64,000 nt of DNA from CAYRES01 sp964423425 (GTDB taxonomy: Bacteria; Actinomycetota; Thermoleophilia; RBG-16-64-13), in assembly GCA_964423425.1 (NCBI GenBank), contig CAYRES010000003.1, positions 181,263-245,262 on the forward strand. Reading direction: 5' to 3'. The notes under the pieces were generated by a model, which worked only from the letters and a program-made list of their open reading frames with translations, was not told the DNA's origin and did no database searches. Every line of letters starts with the position of its first letter. Positions within the stretch are counted from its first letter, which is position 1. A program made the position numbers and the translations under genes. Shown piece after piece: positions 17,520-25,869 of the stretch.

Positions 17520-18719
17520 CTAGATGAACTGTTGGGTGAGGCGATCGACGATGTCGTCGACGTTGTCCTCGCTCACGGCCAGGCGCCGGCTGAGCCGCTC
17601 CGCGTACTCCACCCGCTCAGGGTCGTCCATGTCGGCCGGCCCGGCGAACAGCCCATGACGGCGTCCGATCTGGTAGAGGCGCTGCTGTTCCGGGCTCAGA
17701 GCCAGGAAGGCACGGGGGATGGCAAGCAGCCTCTCCTTGTCGACGGGGAGGCTGCCCTCGAGATCCTGGAAGAGGTTGAGGATGTGATCGCTCTTCACCG
17801 TACTCGTGATCCCCTCGAGCGACTCGATGAAGAGAAGCACCTCCCGGGCCACGGTCACGTCCCCCGCCTTGGTAAAGGAACCCAGGCGTACACGCTCCGC
17901 CAGCGGTACCTGGTCGGGAATGGCAAGAGACCGGAGCCTGATGAAGTGCGGGTTCACCTGATTCATGAGGTCGGCGGTCTCCCGAGCGTTCTCAGGCCAC
18001 AACTCCACTCCGCCCAGTCCGGGCATGTAATAGGCGGAGAGTTCGATGCCGGCCCGCACCACCCGCCTGCCCGCCTCGATGTGCTGGGCCTTCGTGGCCC
18101 CCTTCTTGACCAGCGCAAGCACCGTGTCGGACCCGGACTCAAACCCCACGTGAATGCGGTTCAAGCCGGCGAAGGCCAGCTCCCGCATCTCGACATCGCT
18201 GATCTTCGTGATGGTCTGTGAACGCGCATAGGTGGTGATACGCTCGATGTCGGGGAAGTGTTCACGCAGGCGCCCAAGGACGCGTACGAGGTCGGCAGGC
18301 TTCATGATGAGGCTGTTGGCGTCTTGAAGGAAGACGGACCTCATGCCGCGGGCATACCAATTCCAGGCCACGCTGAAGGCCGCCGTATCGTCGTCGCCCA
18401 AGTCGGCGAATTCACGCCTCAGGTCGGCCTGGCTGATTCGGCCCGACTCCGAAGCCACGCGCTGGAAACGACGGATGAAGGCGGCAATGGCATCGATGTC
18501 GGCCAAGACGTGCTCCAGCGGACGGCGAGAGAAACGGGCCCCTTTGTACACGGGGCAGAACTCGCACTTGTTCCACGGGCAGTTCCGCGTCACCCTCAGA
18601 AGCAGGCTCTCGGCCTCACTCGGAGGGCGTATCGGGCCCTGCTCAACCCCTCGATACTCCTCCGCGGGTCTCTTCCCGGGAGGTCCCTCCCCGGAGGCTC
18701 CGCACTTGGAAGCGTTCAC
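17520..18719 (-). CDS. radical SAM protein with Cx4Cx2C cluster motif
   Basis: A 399-residue radical SAM protein of the broad COG1032-like type. The cluster site reads NCPWNKCEFC, i.e. Cx4Cx2C instead of the canonical Cx3Cx2C; homologues with this spacing are common in this group. Later landmarks are SVFLQDANSLI (metal/SAM motif), ITTYARSQTI, and HVGFESGSDTVLALVKKG, the SAM-binding GxESGS segment. No extra cluster-rich domain is seen. GTG 18719 has AAGGA upstream and follows the small zinc protein by 13 bases, so the two are likely one transcript. Reaction unknown. Confidence 0.85.
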   Translation of the reverse strand: MNASKCGASGEGPPGKRPAEEYRGVEQGPIRPPSEAESLLLRVTRNCPWNKCEFCPVYKGARFSRRPLEHVLADIDAIAAFIRRFQRVASESGRISQADLRREFADLGDDDTAAFSVAWNWYARGMRSVFLQDANSLIMKPADLVRVLGRLREHFPDIERITTYARSQTITKISDVEMRELAFAGLNRIHVGFESGSDTVLALVKKGATKAQHIEAGRRVVRAGIELSAYYMPGLGGVELWPENARETADLMNQVNPHFIRLRSLAIPDQVPLAERVRLGSFTKAGDVTVAREVLLFIESLEGITSTVKSDHILNLFQDLEGSLPVDKERLLAIPRAFLALSPEQQRLYQIGRRHGLFAGPADMDDPERVEYAERLSRRLAVSEDNVDDIVDRLTQQFI

Positions 18720-18732
18720 ACCGCGTCCTTTC

Positions 18733-19053
18733 TCAGTAGCCGGTGTCCTCGTACACACAACCCTCCTCGGGCGTATCCGGCAGCTGCGGGTCTTTCAGGC
18801 GGATCAGTTTCCAGGACACCACGTCAAAGGGGGCTCCGCACTTGGCCAACGGACAGTGCATGTGCCGCTCCACACCTTCAGCCAAGCGGGAGGCATTCTT
18901 CTCGTTCAAGAACTTTGCGGCTTTGTCGAAGGTAGGATCGTCGACGGTGGCCTCGTCTCTTGTGAAGGTGCGGTGGCATACACGGCACCACACGTAGTCG
19001 GAGCCGCCCAGAATGGCGCGTAGGGGTTCAGGGAGGTCTTTCACCGGTTTCAT
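18733..19053 (-). CDS. small putative zinc-binding protein
   Basis: A 106-residue soluble protein with a CRVCHRTF knuckle near the N-terminus and a second metal-like cluster HMHCPLAKCG in the middle, together giving four Cys plus His ligands for one metal. A GGAGGG ribosome site supports ATG 19053. Immediately upstream of the radical SAM gene, so the two products may work together. The family is not recognised. Confidence 0.65.
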   Translation of the reverse strand: MKPVKDLPEPLRAILGGSDYVWCRVCHRTFTRDEATVDDPTFDKAAKFLNEKNASRLAEGVERHMHCPLAKCGAPFDVVSWKLIRLKDPQLPDTPEEGCVYEDTGY

Positions 19054-19231
19054 AGAGTGCCCTCCAAAGGCCAAGCTGCCTGATGCGATCTCGCTGCCGC
19101 CGTCTCCTGCGGCACGGCGGCCGTTCTCTCCTCAAAAGGGTATCAAACCCAGCGGGAGGGCAACGCTGCTAGACTGTGAGCCGCACGCCGTAGAGACACG
19201 GCAGACAAGACGACCACGAGGAGGCACGCGC

Positions 19232-19834
19232 ATTCAAGCCCGGCTCGACGCACTGATGGACCGCGTGTTCCTGTGGGCCATCCCCCGGTGGGTACCGCCC
19301 AACGCGCTCACCGTGGTGCGCCTGCTGCTCATCCCAGTCGTCCTGGTGCTGTTCCAGTTGGGTCATGCCTGGTGGGCGGTCGGCGTCTTCTGGGTGGCCG
19401 CGGTCACCGACGCCCTCGATGGGGCAATGGCCCGCATCCGCCATCAGCAGACCAACCTCGGCCGGCTGCTCGACCCTCTCGCCGACAAGCTCCTCATCGG
19501 CGTCCTGCTCTACTCGGTGGGGTTCGAGTATCTCATCACCAAGATCATGCTCGCCGCCATAGGTGCAGAGGTGCTCGTCATGGTGGCGGCGGCGGCCGCC
19601 AACCGGGAGTTCCGCGCCAACGTGCCGCCCTCCAACGTCTTCGGCAAGCTCAAGATGGCGTTTCAGACCGGCGGTGTGCTGCTCTTCCTGATCGGCACGC
19701 TGGCCGGCGGCCGCGGCGTGTCTGACGCGGGAGCCTGGCTTCTCTGGGTCTCGCTCGCGTTTGTAGCCCTCTCCGCCGTCGACCAGTTCCGGGCCCGCCG
19801 CCGCGGTACACGAAACGCACAACCCAGTCCCTAG
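19232..19834 (+). CDS. CDP-alcohol phosphatidyltransferase, possible ATT start
   Basis: A roughly 200-residue integral membrane enzyme that transfers a phosphatidyl group from CDP-diacylglycerol to an alcohol such as glycerol phosphate, probably PgsA-like. The full active-site signature is present: DALDGAMAR, then eight residues, then GRLLDPLAD. Six hydrophobic spans fit the family. The start is unusual. A perfect GAGGAGG (19218-19224) is followed at 7 bases by ATT (19232), and no ATG, GTG or TTG lies nearby; the next ATG (19256, MDRVFLWAIP) has no ribosome site. If ATG is used the product loses 8 residues. Confidence 0.83.
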   Translation: MQARLDALMDRVFLWAIPRWVPPNALTVVRLLLIPVVLVLFQLGHAWWAVGVFWVAAVTDALDGAMARIRHQQTNLGRLLDPLADKLLIGVLLYSVGFEYLITKIMLAAIGAEVLVMVAAAAANREFRANVPPSNVFGKLKMAFQTGGVLLFLIGTLAGGRGVSDAGAWLLWVSLAFVALSAVDQFRARRRGTRNAQPSP

Positions 19835-19974
19835 GGAAGTCCCGGCGAGCAGATGCGCAGCGGGTGTCAACGAAGAACCGCCGCTGAACCCGCAGACCTC
19901 AGCCACCTCCCAAGCCACCCACAGTCACCCGCCTTCAGTGCATCCCTGGCCTTGCGCGCCCAAACCCGCACCGC

Positions 19975-20002
19975 TTGCGCGTGGCCGTCATACGTGTAAT
20001 CT
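19975..20002 (+). promoter_or_regulatory. possible sigma-70-type promoter for the Lon-domain lipoprotein
   Basis: TTGCGC (19975-19980) and TAATCT (19997-20002) with 16-base spacing, 86 bases upstream of the ATG at 20088. Pattern match only. Confidence 0.3.
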
Positions 20003-20087
20003 GAGCACATACTGGGCCACAACGGCGCACGCACCACACCCGGCGATTCGCAGCATCTGAGGGCAAAGAACACACGGGAGGCGGAAT

Positions 20088-22172
20088 ATGACGTCCAACC
20101 GCGCACCGTCATCTGAGACCGGTCGAGGTACCGGCACTACCTACGAGCCGGCGCGGGCCCTGGTGCGCCACGCGGAGCCCCCGGGGCGAGCAACGAAGAG
20201 AAGGGGTCGCGTCCACCTCGCTCTGGTGACGACAGCGCTCTCCGTCATCCTCATTCTCTCTGCGCTTCTTCCCGGTTGCTCCCTTCTCGAGGACACCACG
20301 ACGACCACCGCCCCCCACACCTTGCCCACGGTCACGAAGGCCGGCCCCGGAGGCACGAGAGAGGTCGGCTTTCTCGCCGTCCTTCATCTACCCGGCCGTG
20401 ATCCTTCCGGCTCGCTGTACCGCTGCGTGGTCGAGGTGGTGCCCCACACCACCGGCTCGGTGGCCGTGGGGGTCATCGAAGGGGAGGTGTTCGGCACGGG
20501 CGCCATGTGGAGGGCCGCCTGCTGGGCCGCCCCCATCGCCGCCGCCAGCATTCTCAACCTCGATCTTGCCGACTTTCGCTTCACCTATCAAGTGGAGGGC
20601 TCTACCGATGGACCGAGCGCGGGAGCACTCCTGACCTGCGCCACGCTGGCCGCCCTGCTCGGCGATGAGCTTCTGCCCGAAGCAACTATGACCGGCACCA
20701 TCAACCCCGATTGGACGATCGGTCCCGTGGGTGGCATCGCCTACAAGCTGGAGGGAGCGGCCGACGCAGGCAAGACCACCGTGCTCATCCCCTACGGCCA
20801 GCGCATGGAGTACAACTCTCTCGCCGGCCGCTGGATAGATCTCGTCGAGTGGGGACACAAACTCGGTGTCGAGGTGTACGAGGTGGGAAGCATCTTCGAA
20901 GCCTACCGGCTCCTCACCGGCCGTAACCTCCCCGAGGCCGCCGTCTCCACGGCTTCCTCGACTCACCTCGATCTGCAGGCGGCGGCGGCCGTGAAACAAC
21001 AGACGGCCGAATGGATCGCCTACTGCCAGGAACAGCTCGATGAGTACGCCGCTCTCGCCGGGACGGAAGGCGCCGCCCCCGATCAGAGCTACGAATTGGC
21101 CCGCATCGCCGACGCCGAACGCGCCCTGAATGACACCGGCGACTTCCTGCGTCAGGGCCTCATCGGTCCGGCCTACTTCTCGTCGGTGAATGCAGCTCGA
21201 AACGCACTCTTGGCCGTGAACTACGCGGCCGTCGACCGGCGAATCATGAATGACGGGGAAGAGGCCGCACTGATTGTTCTCAGAGAACTGAGTACCACGC
21301 CCCGCACCGATACCATGATGGAGCAACTCCTCCAGGTGACCCCTACCACCGTGGGTGAGGCTCTCTCGGTGATGGAGGCCTGGGGTTACTGGGCGGTGGC
21401 GAGCGGCTTCGCCCTCGACGCAGATGCCGCCCTGGACAACGCGGCTCAATCACCCGGGGATTACGACCTTGTCGAGGCCATCTACCAAGCGGTATTCGGC
21501 TATACGCTGTCGGGGGTGATGATCGACGCCGCCCTCGATGCCTTTGCCCTCGGCCAAGAGATTCCCACCTCTCCCATCCGGAGCGCAGACGCCGTGTCTG
21601 AGTTGGCCGAGGCCTACCGGCGGGCGGCAAGCGCCAATTGGGAGAACATCAGTGCGCTCGTGCTGCCGGGGCTCGCTGCGGAGCTGGGAGTCTCGGTGAA
21701 TGAGGCCGCGTACCTTCTCGAACAGCAGGACATAGATTACGCCGAGACGGCCGCGGTCATGGGCAATCTCATGTATCTCATCAACTACATACCCGAGGGG
21801 CCGGACCGGGACTATGCCACCTTGGGCGTCGCCATCACCGCCTTCGCCGACAGCGCCTCGGTGCTTGCGAAGTACGAGTCTTATGGGGCTGAGTTCGACG
21901 ACAGCGGCGTGATCAGCGGCTTCCGCGAGGCCAAGGCACTCTCCGCCGCACTCGACTTCGCCCAAGAGCGGGCACAGAAGATGATTGCGCTGGCTTCCGC
22001 CGAAGGCGCAAGCAGCGTCGCCCTCCCCATCATGTACCTGGAGACGGCCGCCGTGGAGCGTGAGGGCACCGGCGGTCAGAAGCTGAACGCGCTGTACGAC
22101 TACTGGATGGCCACCCTCTACGCTCGCGTCATGGCTCTCCTGGAAGGGGAGTTGACAGCACTCGTGCCCTGA
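20088..22172 (+). CDS. lipoprotein with Lon-type (S16) Ser-Lys protease domain
   Basis: A 694-residue exported protein. After a 40-residue cytoplasmic tail comes a hydrophobic signal ending in lipobox LLPGC (Cys64), a Thr-rich spacer, and a domain (about 90-280) matching the Lon proteolytic domain. The catalytic Ser is in STDGPSAGA (Ser177) and the catalytic Lys in GPVGGIAYKLEGA (Lys220), so the dyad is intact. There is no ATPase domain. The last 410 residues are helical and Ala-rich without a recognised domain or membrane span. Exported S16 domains without AAA modules are known (for example PDZ-S16 YlbL proteins), but this one lacks PDZ. It would cleave peptides or act in envelope quality control outside the cell. 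Confidence 0.78.
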   Translation: MTSNRAPSSETGRGTGTTYEPARALVRHAEPPGRATKRRGRVHLALVTTALSVILILSALLPGCSLLEDTTTTTAPHTLPTVTKAGPGGTREVGFLAVLHLPGRDPSGSLYRCVVEVVPHTTGSVAVGVIEGEVFGTGAMWRAACWAAPIAAASILNLDLADFRFTYQVEGSTDGPSAGALLTCATLAALLGDELLPEATMTGTINPDWTIGPVGGIAYKLEGAADAGKTTVLIPYGQRMEYNSLAGRWIDLVEWGHKLGVEVYEVGSIFEAYRLLTGRNLPEAAVSTASSTHLDLQAAAAVKQQTAEWIAYCQEQLDEYAALAGTEGAAPDQSYELARIADAERALNDTGDFLRQGLIGPAYFSSVNAARNALLAVNYAAVDRRIMNDGEEAALIVLRELSTTPRTDTMMEQLLQVTPTTVGEALSVMEAWGYWAVASGFALDADAALDNAAQSPGDYDLVEAIYQAVFGYTLSGVMIDAALDAFALGQEIPTSPIRSADAVSELAEAYRRAASANWENISALVLPGLAAELGVSVNEAAYLLEQQDIDYAETAAVMGNLMYLINYIPEGPDRDYATLGVAITAFADSASVLAKYESYGAEFDDSGVISGFREAKALSAALDFAQERAQKMIALASAEGASSVALPIMYLETAAVEREGTGGQKLNALYDYWMATLYARVMALLEGELTALVP

Positions 22173-22280
22173 AGCGCAACAAGGCGACCCACGACCCGGG
22201 CCGGCTGCGCCGTGGGGCGCCGACCGCCGTGGCGGCTGGTCTCCGCGCTGTCGGAGGCCCCGCAGCCGGCTTTCCACCCC

Positions 22281-23036
22281 CTAGAAGAAGGGCTTATCGA
22301 GGTCGGCCTCGTTGTCGTACCCACGCCGCTCCCAGTAGCCCTCGTAATCATCGTCGGCGGACAACTCGATGCGTTCCACCCACTTGATCCACTTGTAGCC
22401 CCACTTGTCCTCGGCCACCAATTGGAAGGGGAAGCCTCTCTCCGGAGGCAGCTCCACACCGTTCATCTTGTACGCCAACAGGATGTCTCTCTCCACCACA
22501 TAGGCCACGGGCAAGGAGGTCGTGTAACCATCCACCGCGTGGAGCACCACCTGCGTCGCCCGAGAGCCGATCCCCGCGGCGTTCAAGAGATCGCTCATAC
22601 GCAGCCCCTCCCAGAGAATGGTCGCCTGCCAACCCTCCACACAGTGTAAGGTCACCACCTTGCTGTAGTGCGGCAGCGACAACGCCTCCTCGTAGGAGAG
22701 CTCGACCGGCCGGTCCACCAGGCCGTCGATGCGCAGCACGTACTCGTCGACGGCGACGTATTGGGGCCCGAGGATCGAATTGTCCGGCAACTCTCCACTC
22801 GATGTGAGCCGCTCTCCTTGGTATTCGCGCACCTCTCTCCCCTCGAGCGGGGTGGGGCCGGTTGAACCGCCGCAGCCGGACGACAACAGTAGCACGAGGC
22901 TCGAGAGCAGGAGAGGAGCGAGGAACCCGCCGAGCGTACGCCGCCACCGGTCGAAGAACGATCGGCCGGCTCCGCCGGCCGGACACCACGATGCGCGCCG
23001 ACACGCATTCTGTGTACTACCCACGCCATGCCTCAT
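22281..23036 (-). CDS. molybdopterin-binding oxidoreductase lipoprotein (sulfite oxidase/YedY fold)
   Basis: A 251-residue protein with a lipoprotein signal (LLSSGC, Cys55) and an oxidoreductase molybdopterin-binding domain of the sulfite oxidase family. The molybdenum-ligand Cys is in TLHCVEGW (Cys132). Other family segments are WEGLRMSDLL, LHAVDGYTTSLP and LAYKMNGVELPPERGFP. Only the catalytic domain is present, as in MsrP/YedY. Electron donor unknown; YedY partners with a membrane cytochrome b not seen here. A Moco-synthesis-like gene (moaE-like) lies at 58 kb but is not linked. The start ATG 23036 has a weak ribosome site. Confidence 0.83.
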   Translation of the reverse strand: MRHGVGSTQNACRRASWCPAGGAGRSFFDRWRRTLGGFLAPLLLSSLVLLLSSGCGGSTGPTPLEGREVREYQGERLTSSGELPDNSILGPQYVAVDEYVLRIDGLVDRPVELSYEEALSLPHYSKVVTLHCVEGWQATILWEGLRMSDLLNAAGIGSRATQVVLHAVDGYTTSLPVAYVVERDILLAYKMNGVELPPERGFPFQLVAEDKWGYKWIKWVERIELSADDDYEGYWERRGYDNEADLDKPFF

Positions 23037-23189
23037 TTCTGTGTGTGTTACCTCTATTTATTTCATACCACACCAGCAGGGTCGCGATTGGAGAGATTGT
23101 GCAGGAGTCTGTGACTTGGCGCCGTATTCAAGAAAGCGAAACGCCCCTCGGTGGATGGGGCCAAGGGGCGCTTCTACAGGAGAAAGGGA

Positions 23190-23306
23190 GGGGCTGAGAG
23201 AGGTTCGGAGTATCTCGTCACCAGTACGAGCCGTCTCCCTTCATATTCATTCTATCGGGAGTTCATCCCGATAGCTTTAGGAACGGCCTCCGCGTCTCTC
23301 AGCCCC
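23190..23306. repeat. nested inverted repeats in a 401-base gap without a gene
   Basis: The gap 23037-23437 holds no credible gene. It contains a 12-base inverted repeat, GGGGCTGAGAGA at 23190-23201 and TCTCTCAGCCCC at 23295-23306, enclosing a perfect 9-bp hairpin CTATCGGGA/TCCCGATAG (23252-23274, 5-base loop) and a 5-bp CTCGT/ACGAG hairpin. A further 7-bp stem CGCCCCT/AGGGGCG lies at 23142-23170. The set may be the terminator region of the CapA-like gene or a structured 5' leader of the molybdopterin gene; neither has a U-tract. Confidence 0.5.
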
Positions 23307-23437
23307 GACCTTTCGACCAGGCGCGCAGTCCACCCACGAGAGACTCTTCAGGCAGAGGCCTGCCCGACGAGGGACCCTTGGGGCGCAAGGCCGGTCAAGC
23401 TCGAGGCCTGCCCGCGGGCGTGAACTCTACCGTGGGA

Positions 23438-25204
23438 CTAGCGGCCCAGCATGTGAAGCAGATTGACGAGCACCTGGGCGGTTTCTCCCCGTGTCATGTT
23501 TCCCCAGGGGTCGAGTGCAGACAGAGGAAGGCCGTTGAGCAGCCCGTGATACTCGGCCGTCCGGCAGTTCTCCCCGTGCTCGGGGCTGAATGTCGCCCGC
23601 CACGCGAGAGCGGACGTGACGAAGCCGGCAGACGGTGCCGGGAGGAGATCGGCGTTCAGGTCCCTCACCGCCCTCACCACCATGGTGATGACCTGTGCCC
23701 GAGCGATGTTGTTGTGGGGGTAGAAGCGCCCGTCGCTGTAACCCCTGGCGATACCCAGCTTCGCCACGGCAGCCACATAGTTGTCGGGGTAGAGCGAGGT
23801 CTCGCTCTTGGTCACGTCGGGAAACCTGCATTCGTCATCGAGACCGACCGGTATCTCCAGTGTGAGCGCGATGAGCTTGGCGAATTGCTGGCGGGTCACC
23901 GGGAGATGGCCGCCCAACGTGCCGTCGCGGAAACCCTCCATGATGCCCCGGGCGCGAAGCGCCTCGAGCGCCTTCGCATACGCGACCGGCGGCACCGTTC
24001 CGTACGGCTCGACTCCCTGTGCGGGGCGATGCAGATGCTGATGCAGCTCCGACCACACTTGGTCCATCCTCCCCCGCTCCGCTGCGGAGAGGCCCAGATC
24101 GGACGTCCGTGTGATGTGAGGGGCCACGGGCAGGATCCGGAACTGGGCTTTGCCCGTGGCGTAGGTCTTCTGCACGTAGACGGGGAGATAGCGCACCCCC
24201 ACCACGCTCGTACCTGTAGAGGTCTTCTCGATATCGAAGTAGGCGATGATGCCGCTGTCCTTGTAGCGGTCGCGCTGGTTGGAGACGAAGTTACCCAGGG
24301 AGTAGACGGCATACCGGCCGGCGGTCCGCCCTGCCACAGTGACCGACTCGCGGATGATGGGTTGCACCACGTGGGGATGAGAGCCGATGACCGCATCCAC
24401 TCCGCCCGCCAGCAGGCGCCGGGCGATGCCCTGCTGCCGGGAGTTCTGACTGCGCTGGTACTCGTCGCCGAAGTGGAGCACCGCGAACACCAGGTCCGCA
24501 CCGGCTTTCTTGGCCCGGCCGGCCTCGGCCAGGCAGGCCGCCTCACCCAAGACGTTGGCCGCATAGGGCCTGCCTGCAGGTAGGGCGATGCCGTTGGTGC
24601 TCTCGGTGTAGTTGAGGAAGGCGATCTTGACCCCATTGACGTTGGCGATGAACACCCTGTCCCTCTCCGCCTGGCTGCGGGCCGTCCCCACGTGAGCGAG
24701 CCCGGCGGCCTCCGTGTACTCGAGCGTCTTCACTATGCCGGTCCAGCCCATGTCCATGGTGTGATTGTTGGCGGTGGCAAGCAGGTCCACGCCCGCGCGC
24801 GTGAGCGTGCCGGCCAGGCTCTCGGGACAGTTGAAGCGCGGATAGCCGCTGTAGCCCAACCCGGAACCGCCGAACTTGGTCTCGAGGTTGGCCACCGTGT
24901 AGTCCGCCTCCGCCAAGTAGGGGGCCACGTACCGAAAGACCGGGTCGAAGTGGTAGGCGCCTCGGGAATCCTTCACCGAGTTGAACACCGAATCGTGCAT
25001 GAGGAGATCGCCTACGGCCGCCACGGTGACCCTGGTTGAGGCGAGGCCGGGCGCTGCAAAGAGGGCGAATACCAGCACCATGGCGAGGAGGCCCACGATA
25101 GCCCCTCTTCGGCCCCAGCCGGACGAGAGGGCACGAACCGAAATCGGCGTGAAGGGGGAAGGCCCGAATACGCACTGTTTCTCACCCTGTTTCCGCATGC
25201 TCAT
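23438..25204 (-). CDS. CapA-like metallophosphatase-fold protein with SLH domains
   Basis: A 588-residue exported protein. Basic N-terminus and signal segment (about 25-58) are followed by a CapA/PgsA capsule-synthesis-type domain of the calcineurin-like fold: AAVGDLLMHDSV, VANLETKF, TANNHTMDMGW, VLHFGDEYQ and IGSHPHVVQP give the Asp, Asn and His metal ligands. After residue 390 come SLH-type repeats (about 410-588; FPDVTKSETSLYPDN, LGIARGYSDGRFYPHN, and a final WGNMTRGE) that would anchor the protein to secondary wall polymer. It likely acts on a poly-gamma-glutamate-like or other cell-surface polymer. Anchorage by SLH suggests an S-layer envelope. Confidence 0.87.
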   Translation of the reverse strand: MSMRKQGEKQCVFGPSPFTPISVRALSSGWGRRGAIVGLLAMVLVFALFAAPGLASTRVTVAAVGDLLMHDSVFNSVKDSRGAYHFDPVFRYVAPYLAEADYTVANLETKFGGSGLGYSGYPRFNCPESLAGTLTRAGVDLLATANNHTMDMGWTGIVKTLEYTEAAGLAHVGTARSQAERDRVFIANVNGVKIAFLNYTESTNGIALPAGRPYAANVLGEAACLAEAGRAKKAGADLVFAVLHFGDEYQRSQNSRQQGIARRLLAGGVDAVIGSHPHVVQPIIRESVTVAGRTAGRYAVYSLGNFVSNQRDRYKDSGIIAYFDIEKTSTGTSVVGVRYLPVYVQKTYATGKAQFRILPVAPHITRTSDLGLSAAERGRMDQVWSELHQHLHRPAQGVEPYGTVPPVAYAKALEALRARGIMEGFRDGTLGGHLPVTRQQFAKLIALTLEIPVGLDDECRFPDVTKSETSLYPDNYVAAVAKLGIARGYSDGRFYPHNNIARAQVITMVVRAVRDLNADLLPAPSAGFVTSALAWRATFSPEHGENCRTAEYHGLLNGLPLSALDPWGNMTRGETAQVLVNLLHMLGR

Positions 25205-25238
25205 GACGCTCCCGTGTTCGCCTGCCTCTTCATGCCCT

Positions 25239-25862
25239 CTATTCGTCCAGGGCCTCCAGAAGCCCTCTTTCCACCTCCACCACCAGAAACGCCCTCTCCA
25301 ACGAGACGATGTCCCTGCGTGCCTGTCGTCCGGAGATGTTGCATGCCTTGGCGTACTCCTCCGGGGTGAAGCGCCGCCCTTTCCTCACCACGTTCTCGAA
25401 ACGCCGTCTCACCGCGCCCCCGAGCGCTTGGAGGCGGACCTCCCGCGTCCGACCCGCTTCCTTCAGCACGCTGCCCGCCGGCAGGTTGCGATCGTTGACC
25501 CGCACGTAGGCAGGGGTATCTTCAAAGGCCAAGTACACCGTCCGCACCGCGGGCGCCACCCGCACGATGAGCACCTCCCTCCCCCCTCGGGAGACGAAGC
25601 TCTGTTCCAACGGCGGGACGGGGTCGAGCAGCAGGGCCGCGAGGGCCGCCACCTCGTGCGCCACCGCCGCCGGCTCACTCACGCCGCACACCGTGCCATC
25701 ATCTTCGACACCCACAAGAACAGAGCCGCCGCCGGCATTCGCAAGCGAGGCGAGAAGCCGGGCCAAACGGCGCTCCGCAGGAAGCCGCCGCTTGAACTCC
25801 ACCCTCGCACCCTCACCGGAGGCGAGCAGAGAGTCGAGCACGTCCGGGGGTTGGCGTTTCAT
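25239..25862 (-). CDS. AlbA_2 (Schlafen-type) DNA-binding domain protein
   Basis: A 207-residue protein with an AlbA_2 domain, EFKRRLPAERRLARLLASLANAGG then GSVLVGVEDDG, as in divergent-AAA-associated putative nucleic-acid binding proteins. The C-terminus has a helix-turn-helix-like segment (FTPEEYAKACNISGRQARRDIVSL). It probably binds DNA or RNA as a regulator. ATG 25862 lies 7 bases after the stop of the radical SAM gene with GAGGCGG upstream, making it the last gene of a five-gene minus-strand operon. Confidence 0.78.
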   Translation of the reverse strand: MKRQPPDVLDSLLASGEGARVEFKRRLPAERRLARLLASLANAGGGSVLVGVEDDGTVCGVSEPAAVAHEVAALAALLLDPVPPLEQSFVSRGGREVLIVRVAPAVRTVYLAFEDTPAYVRVNDRNLPAGSVLKEAGRTREVRLQALGGAVRRRFENVVRKGRRFTPEEYAKACNISGRQARRDIVSLERAFLVVEVERGLLEALDE

Positions 25863-25869
25863 GGCCGCC

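Noticed and set aside
20388..21449. 353-codon open frame opposite the Lon-domain gene
   Set aside because: Shadow frame; the plus strand carries signal peptide and Ser-Lys dyad.
23160..23220. TPP riboswitch-like GGGG..CTGAGAG string
   Set aside because: CTGAGA occurs but the conserved ACCUGAUC-type half and GCGUAGGGA end are absent, and no thiamine gene follows.
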